Source of the DNA: Hibiscus mutabilis
Lineage: Eukaryota > Streptophyta > Magnoliopsida > Malvales > Malvaceae
Direction of reading: 5' to 3'
Length of the DNA stretch: 64,000 nt
NCBI GenBank assembly: GCA_019671005.1
Contig: CM033744.1
Span: forward strand, 17,476,128-17,540,127
The notes under the pieces are model-generated. The model worked only from the letters and a program-made list of their open reading frames with translations, had not been told where the DNA came from and made no database searches. This document shows, in pieces, positions 56,786 to 64,000 of this stretch. A program made the translations under genes and the position numbers. Each line of letters starts with the position of its first letter. Position 1 is the first letter of the stretch.

Positions 56786-57018
56786 TATGAGTCTAAAACA
56801 TAATAATGTAATTAGACCAGCTTGCAGCAAGAATCCAAGTCGCTCATCTTTAAAACAAAAATCATTTAACTCTAGTAGTAATAAAGCAATGTGTACCCAA
56901 GCTAAACACCCAAACATATTACATATCGAACATAATCTCACAATTTTAAACGCCATGCATAACAATTAACGGAATCATACATCAAACAACCATAACCCAC
57001 CTCCCAACAATCATAACT

Positions 57019-57031
57019 GTCTCTGATACCA
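57019..57031 (-). other. Primer binding site of Element 5
   Basis: Minus strand TGGTATCAGAGAC, 5 bp from the LTR end; matches the initiator Met tRNA site over the first eleven bases. Confidence 0.88.
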
Positions 57032-57036
57032 ACAAA

Positions 57037-57188
57037 TATAACCTTCTTGACCAGGTTTAGTCGTAAGACTGAATTGAGCAGGCTATATTAGGGTTTGCTG
57101 AGACAAACCAAGAAGAATTACTTGAAAAACGGTCCATTTTTTATTTATCTTATCTAAATTCATATTTAGGTCCTAAGGTGATATTGTT
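57037..57188 (-). repeat. 5' LTR remnant of Element 5 (family I)
   Basis: TATAACCTTCTTGACC is a decayed TGTAACCCCCTTGACC LTR end. Only 152 bp remain before the family III LTR at 57189; the TTGTT at 57184-57188 would be that LTR's target duplication. Confidence 0.8.
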
Positions 57189-59655
57189 TGTAATATCTCA
57201 ATTTTTGGCTAGTGACCAAAATGTAAATTTTGAAAGTTTTGTAGATAAAGTATAAACTTAGGAAAAGTTTATGGACTAAATTATAATTTTCAAAAGTTAT
57301 GTATTTTAGTCTCATAAATGAACAGTTTACCCCCAAGAATGATGTTTTGTGTTACCTGAATTTTTCGTACGAAGTTTGTATTAATGGCTATAAAGCAAAA
57401 AAGTTCAAAAAAATATTCAGATAATCAGATCAAATCGAATATCCAATATTTTTTGAAGGATGATAAGGCAAGGTTAATTATGTCATTTTACATGTCCAAG
57501 ATATTTTCTTTTTGTTGGAAGAATATGAACCCTTGGATTTAAGTTGATTTTCCATGTTAAATATGAGCCGTTGGATGAAAATGGCAAAATCGTAATTTTG
57601 GAAAATTACAAGGGCAAGGTTGGTAACTACTGGCTCAAAATTAAATCTAGGCCATTGGATGAAGGATGATGACATGAGGTATATTATGGAAATATAGAAT
57701 TTTTGGAATAGATCTGATAGCTCGGTAAAGGTAAAATCGTAGTAGAAGTATTTAGTGAATATCGGGAAATCAGATTGAATTGAAATTTAAGAGACTGTTC
57801 CATAAGCCATGGAAAATCATAAAATGATATTTATGGAATAGTGGTCAGTTGAGAAGGAACTAATTTACATAGATTATAATGGAATGGCAATTTTGAAACA
57901 AACTAGTAAATAAAGACTAGTTGGAGGGCAAATTGGTCATTTGGCAAGGATGGCAATTTTGAAATATTTTTGAAACGTTGAGGATGTTTTTGGAAGATGA
58001 AATATATATGTATTTTATCTTGGCCCTTGATTTTGGATGAGATTAAATTAGCCATTGGATTTAAAGGCTAAATTGGTAATTTCACTATTTAAATGAATTT
58101 AAAATTCATTTAATAGTTACAAATGTAATTTAGTAATAAAAAGATGAAAAAAATGTTCATCTTTTCCAGCCATAAACCATGGAGAAGGAATAGAAAGAAG
58201 AGGGAAATTTCCAAGATCGATTTAAGCCCAGACTCTTTGTTTTTAGGTAATCTTTCGAACTACAAAGTTGTTCTACTCTTCGAGCTCTATCTTTTGATGT
58301 AAATAATTTATAGAGTATTTGCTTAGTTGATGAGATTTGATATGTGGAAGAAATTAGGGTTTATGAAAAAATTGGGTCTTTTATGATATTATGAATCCAT
58401 GGTTGATTTTAAGTTACAATCATACTTGTATGATGTTGGAATCATGTTATTGAGTTGGGATTTAAACCCTACATATTTTGGTTTACATAGAGAAGATTAG
58501 GATTTATGGATTCAAGTCTAACTTAGGGTTTGTGATGTTGGATTAATGATCTAGTAAGCTTGATTTGTTGTTTGGAAGCAAAACCCTAAGTTAAATGCAT
58601 AGGAACCATTTCGGCAAGCTTCAAAATTAAGGGACCAGATCTGATTTTTTATTAAATTTGATATGTATTTATATTATTAATAATGTTAGAGACATGAAAA
58701 TGAAGTTAGAATGCTAAACCGATGATTAATCACATTAGTGACCATTTTGACAAATTGTCAAACTTGAATGGTCTATTCAGCAAAGAGGATATGTAGAATG
58801 GGTAAATCTGATTTTTAGTTAAAATGATGGAATCAAGGTAGTAATGTTGATTGGAGGACTAATTTGCAAAGTTAAGAAGCTTGAATCCTTATATTTGAAA
58901 TTTGGTGACCATCTCGACAAATCAAGAGAAATTAGAGAAGTAAAGGTTTGAGCCTATTTTGATGAAGGATGTAAATAGAACATATGAATACAAGCTTTAT
59001 TCTGGTCATTTGAAGTAAAGTGATGGGACTAAATTGACAAGTAGAGGAATAGGGAGAAGATGTAAATTAGAAGTTATCTATGGAAAGTTATGTTGGAATT
59101 GAATTATGGCAGTAAGTTTAAAATTTCACCGTAAATTCTAAAAAATGGTTAGATGATGAATTTTATACCGATGGAAAGAATTGTTAGTCTAGTTTTGTTT
59201 CCAACAAACGGAAATTGATTTCGAATTTTGAGTCAAGAGATATGAATTTTAATTCGAATGAAGGTCAGAAAAATTATAGAGCAGTTTTCTGCCTAGACAG
59301 TCTATGACGTGAATTCAGTGATTTTTAATAATTTTTGTATATTTTATTAATTTATGTGGCTTATACCTTTAGAATCGTTATCGAATCTAGTTTATCCAGT
59401 ATAAAGGAAATTAAGATCCAGTATGTATTCTGCCTTGTATAAGTAAATCTTTGAATGTAGCGCAAGCTGTCAGAAAATGAAATTTGAAACATTTTGTATT
59501 CAAATGTTAGTTATCAAGCTCAGAAGAATACACGAAAGAAAGGAAAAATATTTGGAAATTTTATATTCAAATGATTACATTAGGCAGCATGTTTAAGCTA
59601 TAGTTAGATTTGAATCTAACAAATTTTTATTTTATTCATGTGATTAATGAAGTCA
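57189..59655 (+). repeat. Family III LTR, plus strand, interrupted by Element 9
   Basis: TGTAATATCTCAATTTTTGG start, collinear with 28367-30680. Cut at 59655; AGTCA (59651-59655) is the expected target duplication of Element 9. The open frame 57478-57675 is chance. Confidence 0.78.
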
Positions 59656-62361
59656 TGTAATACCTCAAAATTTTGGTTAGTGACCAAAAGGAAAAACTTG
59701 AAAAGTTTGGTAACCAAAATGTAAAATTTAAAAAGTTTGGTGCGAAAGTGTAAATTTCTAAAAGTTTAGGGACTAAGTTGTAATTTCCAAAAGTTATGTA
59801 ATTTATTCTCATAAATGAATAGTTCACCCGCAAGAGTGGCATTTTCGTGCCTTATGTTAATGGAAATTAATATGGACCATTGGATTAAAGATTACTTTTC
59901 CATGTGTAATCTTAGCCATTGGATGAAAAATGGCAAGATGGTAATTTTTGAAGATGGCAAGGGCAAAGTTGGTAATCACAACTCATTGGATTGGTAAGTA
60001 GACATGTGGCTTAATATGGAGCTTTGGATTACAAGGGTAAAAAGGTCATTAGACTTTAAAATCAATTTTAAATTCATTTTTAATATATTAAGTACAAGTG
60101 GCTAAATTGGAAAGAAAAGAAATTTCAAGATTTCTCCCTCATTTTCAGCCAAGTTTCGAACACCCCAAAGGTAAGAAGAAAAATTTTCTTCTTGATTTTT
60201 CAAGCTTATTTAGTTGGAATTTTGATCAAGGCATGAAATATGAAACTAATCTACATGAAATTCTCTATCTTTTGGTACCATTTGTTCATGCTTTCCTTGC
60301 TTAGAACCTTGGTTATGTGATTTTGATGGATAAAAGGGATGTTAAATTATGATGAACTAAGGTTAGTTTTTGATGAATATGATGTTGTGGAATCATATTA
60401 AAGCTTGTGTGATGGTAGAAACTACATGGAAATAGTTAAACCCTAAATTGTTCAAAGTTAGGGTTTTGGTAGAAAAGTTGAATTTAGATTGATTTTGATA
60501 TGGGAATGATTGTGAAAGCTTGGAAATGATGTTTAAGTGTTAATTGGATCAAATTGGAAGCTTGAAGAGTTATGGGGATGAATTCGGCAAATTGTAAGAA
60601 TTAGGGGAAATTATGGAAAATTTCCATAAAATTGGAAATGTTGAAATTATGATTTTACAGGCTTTAAAATGTCATTTGGACTATTTTAGAAGTTTGTAAA
60701 AACATAGGGGCCAATTTAGAAATTTTGAAAAGATTGGGGACCAATTCAGCACTTTGGAAGAATTTAAGGACTAAAGTGAAAATTTATTTTCATGAAAGCA
60801 TTATGATGGAATAAATATTAGAATGAGTTATAAATCATTCTTTGAGTAAATGTTGGAAGAAAAACAAAGTATTAAGGATGAAATGACTTATGTCATGAAA
60901 CTGATATTTGGAAAATATTGGGGTGTTTATAGGGAAATTATTCTTATATTGCTTATGTGTTAGTAAGATACTAACATATAATTTGGAATGTACTTATGGT
61001 ATTTTTAATACACTTGTAGACTATGAACAAAATCAAGATCGAATTAGCAATCGAGGAAAGGAACGAGACCAAAGTTGAACTTAGTGAGGCTAGTTGAATA
61101 TTGACAAAGTATAAAGTGTCAAGGTGAGTGCATTTTTATGCATGGATAATATTATGATTATCATTTGGAAGACTTGTGATAAGTCTACCTTATTAATAAT
61201 TCCTTGATAGTTATATGTTTATATCATGAACTTATATTTGACATATTGAGAATTGTCAAAGGTAGAACTATGATGCATTTGATCACTAGATATATCAGGT
61301 ATGTATGTTTATATTATATTTAGCGTATGTACTACCCAGTATTTAATTATATTGCCATGGATGAATCGAATATGGAATTGGAAAGTATGCCCAAATAAGT
61401 AATTGAGGTATAGAGTATAGTTGGCATGCCATAGAGTCCAGTGGTTTAGCACTTCTGTGCGGTTTATTAACACTTAGGTGTGGTTTTTTTGCACTTATGT
61501 GCGGTCTCTTAGAACTTCAGTGCAGTTTATTTAGCAATTTGGTGCTGCTTTGACTCGTGTACTCAAGTCCTCAAACTATGTTGGGCAATAAGTTATTTGA
61601 TAATAAATGGTTAATAAATTAGAGAGTAGGTACAATCTCGGATATTGACAAGGTTATTAATAGGATTTATGAATCTGTAATATATTATGTTAATATTTGA
61701 TTAACATAAGGAAATAAATGACTAGTGATCAAATTGCATGTTTATTTTATTATTGTTATAATTCAAGAATGTTGAGTTATGTTAAATAATTATAATGTCT
61801 CACCAAGTATATACTTAGCGTGTGATGGTTTTCACGCGTAGGCAGTAATCCCGGACAGAAGTAAAGAGTGTCGGCAACATCAAACAAAAAGATAATAGTT
61901 GTATCGGTAATTTACATCTTTGATGTATTTTGATTATCTCTAGTTGGCATGTATAAAATATTAGTAGCTCACTTTAACTAGTCTAGATATGGTTTGTAAT
62001 ATTAATATCTAGATAAGTGGTTACTTTATAATGTGATTTATATTAGTTTAAAGAAATTACTATTAATGGAAATCGGGTAAAATTATAAATTTAATTTTTA
62101 GAGTAATCAATATCGTTTTTAAACTAGACAGTTTTTAGGTAGTTTTCTTAATTAAAATATGTAGTTATAAACTGCCAAGTTGCTGCCTGAAAACGGAGGT
62201 TATTTGAAGGGTTAAAAAAATATAGTAATTGGTCTTACGCGATAAATTAGAATTTTTTAAAATTGTTGTATTTGATTAAATTGAGTAGTATAAAATACGG
62301 TTAAATATTGGGTGACATTCCTTACTAGTATTAAGGAATATATACTGGTAAGAGTGTTACA
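59656..62361 (+). repeat. 5' LTR of Element 9 (family IV)
   Basis: 2706 bp, TGTAATACCTC to GAGTGTTACA. It is about 1 kb shorter than the solo LTR: it lacks the 5S-like region and has only one degenerate copy of the 48-bp hairpin unit (61616-61650). It keeps the 22-bp array (61440-61556) and the near-palindrome at 61802. The palindrome sits in front of a conserved GTGTGATGG stretch. Confidence 0.9.
61440..61556 (+). repeat. Five-copy 22-bp array, Element 9 LTR
   Basis: Counterpart of 36958-37068, five units such as TTAGCACTTCTGTGCGG and TTGCACTTATGTGCGG. Confidence 0.78.
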
Positions 62362-62366
62362 TTTAT

Positions 62367-62379
62367 TGGTATCAGAGCT
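62367..62379 (+). other. Primer binding site of Element 9
   Basis: TGGTATCAGAGCT, a perfect match to the initiator Met tRNA site, five bases after the LTR. Confidence 0.95.
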
Positions 62380-62544
62380 ACAAGTTTAGCCGGTTCTGGA
62401 TAGTAAATGAGTCTCTGTAGAAAGTTAGAGTTATATACATGCCACTAGGATATCTAAAATTACTGATATTGTATAGGATTATGATGATGCCTGATATTGG
62501 GTAGATTACTCCTTACTTATTTAAGATAATCATGACATGAACAG

Positions 62545-63570
62545 ATGACGAATTATCGGGAATCTTGACAGGCTGTTGAGCAGGATATGCCTGCTCAAAG
62601 CGGAAGTAATGAGGTGAATCAGAATCCACCTCAGGTTAAGCAAAACTTAGAGCAACCGGCTCAGCAGAATGTAAAGCAACAGGCTTGAGAACAAAGAAAT
62701 ATGTCGGTGCAAGATCAAGGCTTATTTCTGCAATCCTTGGATGCGATCATAAATCAACGAGCATGAGTATCAGTCCATAAGGAGTTAAGGAAAACTAGAG
62801 CACCAGAATTCTGAGGTGATACTGATGCAAATCCGATGGATGCTGATTACTGGTTAAACGATGTCAAGATCATGTTAAGCAGAATCCCTTGTGTTGGGAA
62901 TTCTTCCTTCAAGAATTCAAAGAAAAGTATATTAGAGACGTATTTGTCGAAGATATGAGACAACAATTTTTGCAGCTAAAATAGCATGGCATATCGATTT
63001 ATGAATACGAATGTGAATTCAATAGATTAAGCCAATTTGTAACAGAGCTCCTTCTAACAGAAAAGTTTAGAATTGATAGATTTATTGCTGGTTTGGATTT
63101 GCAATATAAGAGGACATTGGTTTCCCGTAATTTCACTACTTTTTAAGAAATAGTAAACCGAGCCAAGGCTATAGAAAGAGTAGACCTCGAGGAGAAGGCA
63201 GAAAAGCAGAGTCAAACCGGGAAAAGGTTTGGAGGTTCATTTGCTGCATCACCGTTTAAACGCATCAAAGGAATGTCACAGCAGCATCCTGCAGCATCAG
63301 CCTCTTCAGTTAAAAAGGGGTATGCAGGAGGAAAATCGAAGCAGTCTCAGATGAATATTGTGGGTACTCGAGGTTTTGGAATTCGCCCAATTACAGAATG
63401 TGAGCATTGTGGCAAGAGGCATCCTGGTCAATGCTGGTTGATCGGGGCATGTTTCCATTGTGGACAAGCTGGGCATTTCAAGAAAAATTGTCCGAAGCTT
63501 TATTCGCATCAGTGCCTCAGAGAGGCAAGGGAAACAAAGGTGGAAAACCGAGAACATCTGCATTAACACC
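62545..63570 (+). pseudogene. gag: gag pseudogene of Element 9
   Basis: Starts at ATG 62545, with stops at the 8th codon and later. SLDAIINQRA and MDADYWLNDVKIML are capsid N-terminal motifs; near 62895 a deletion joins the start of the capsid to EFKEKYI. FNRLSQFVTELL...FIAGLD ends the capsid. The open part 63273-63566 holds two zinc knuckles, CEHCGKRHPGQC and CFHCGQAGHFKKNC (63399-63491), both with all Cys and His. This two-knuckle layout is typical of Tekay-like gag. Confidence 0.88.
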
Positions 63571-63639
63571 CAATCAAGAAAGTAGAGCTATAGCTCGGAT
63601 ATACAACATCAAAATTGTTGATGATTGAAATAATGCATA

Positions 63640-64000
63640 GATCATTGTAGGTATGATCAAACTCTTTGGCAAACCTATTTTTACCTTGATTGATCCAGGC
63701 TCTACTCATTCATACATTAGTTCTAAAGTAATAATTGAAAGAAACATTCCAGTATAACTAATTTTGAGTGAGATAGTTGTTGTTAATCCAATAGGACAAA
63801 GTGCCAAAGTGAGTAGAATATACAGGAAATGTCCTTTAAAAATTCAAGCAGTAGAATTTCCTGCTAATCTTATGGAATTGCCTTTCAAAGAATTTGAAAT
63901 TATTCTTGGAATGGATTGGCTATCGGCATGTGATGCTATGGTTGAATGCCGATTAAAAAGAGTAGTCTTAAAAGGACTAGAGGGTTCGAAAATAGTGTTT
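63640..64000 (+). pseudogene. Aspartic protease (partial) of Element 9
   Basis: LIDPGSTHSYI, where Pro (63695-63697) replaces the Ser of D-S-G-S/T; the catalytic Asp is kept (63692-63694). A stop follows near 63757. The domain continues to FEIILGMDWLSACDAMVEC (about 63894-63950) and the window end. Confidence 0.88.

Larger units (their letters stand above)
38218..57188 (-). mobile_element. Element 5: decayed Ty3/gypsy element, minus strand, carrying two nested elements
   Basis: Read from 57188 down: 5' LTR remnant, primer site, gag, protease, RT, RNase H, integrase, polypurine tract, 3' LTR. Element 7 (51237-55416) splits the protease and Element 6 (40953-48930) splits the integrase; without them the internal region is about 4.9 kb, normal for the group. 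It is a sister of Element 1. Coding parts are broken and key residues changed. Confidence 0.88.
59656..64000 (+). mobile_element. Element 9: Tekay/Del-like retrotransposon, continues past the window
   Basis: 5' LTR, perfect primer site, gag with two zinc knuckles and protease start. Relative of the solo LTR 34519-38187. Damage includes stops in gag, a deletion in gag and a changed protease residue. The RT and later domains lie beyond 64000. Confidence 0.9.

Overview
This is AT-rich plant nuclear DNA made almost wholly of nested, decayed LTR retrotransposons. Evidence for a plant is the set of Ty3/gypsy chromovirus-type gag-pol remains (Tekay/Del-like), LTRs of 0.8-3.9 kb, initiator-Met tRNA primer sites (TGGTATCAGAGC), 5-bp target duplications, and one Tat/Athila-lineage remnant with a tRNA-Asp-like primer site. 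I see no intact gene, no host gene, no complete RNA gene, no CRISPR array and no prokaryotic feature. A eudicot is my guess; the species cannot be told.

Layout. (1) 1-13933: Element 1, plus strand: LTR end, primer site, gag, protease, then reverse transcriptase (RT) split at 4395 by Element 2 (4396-13855), a full-length Tekay-like copy with two ~2.34-kb LTRs. (2) 13934-18783: a train of minus-strand family I LTR pieces, each apparently interrupted by the next. (3) 18784-24766: a family VI LTR piece, a minus-strand Tat/Athila remnant (RT, gag, primer site, LTR), then a minus-strand pol fragment spliced to LTR sequence. (4) 24767-26474: a plus-strand family I LTR piece meeting the previous LTR piece head-on; then about 1 kb I cannot assign. 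(5) 27431-38217: family VI and III LTRs, a minus-strand LTR related to Element 6, and within it a solo LTR (Element 8, 34519-38187) with a perfect target duplication. (6) 38218-57188: Element 5, minus strand, gag to 3' LTR, split by Element 6 (40953-48930) and Element 7 (51237-55416). (7) 57189-64000: a family III LTR interrupted by Element 9 (59656 onward), whose gag and protease run off the window.

The most unusual items are: a 5S-rRNA-derived segment with the Pol III internal control boxes inside the solo LTR 34519-38187 and, separately placed, inside both LTRs of Element 7; Element 6, with two ~3.87-kb LTRs around an internal domain of only 233 bp; a 69-bp tandem array inside each Element 6 LTR; and several arrays of short palindromic or hairpin units in the LTRs, one of which (GTATCGGTAC-like) is shared by two otherwise different LTR families.

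None of the elements looks able to move by itself: every coding region has stops, frameshifts or lost catalytic residues. Element 6 has no coding region and could only ever have moved using proteins from a relative.
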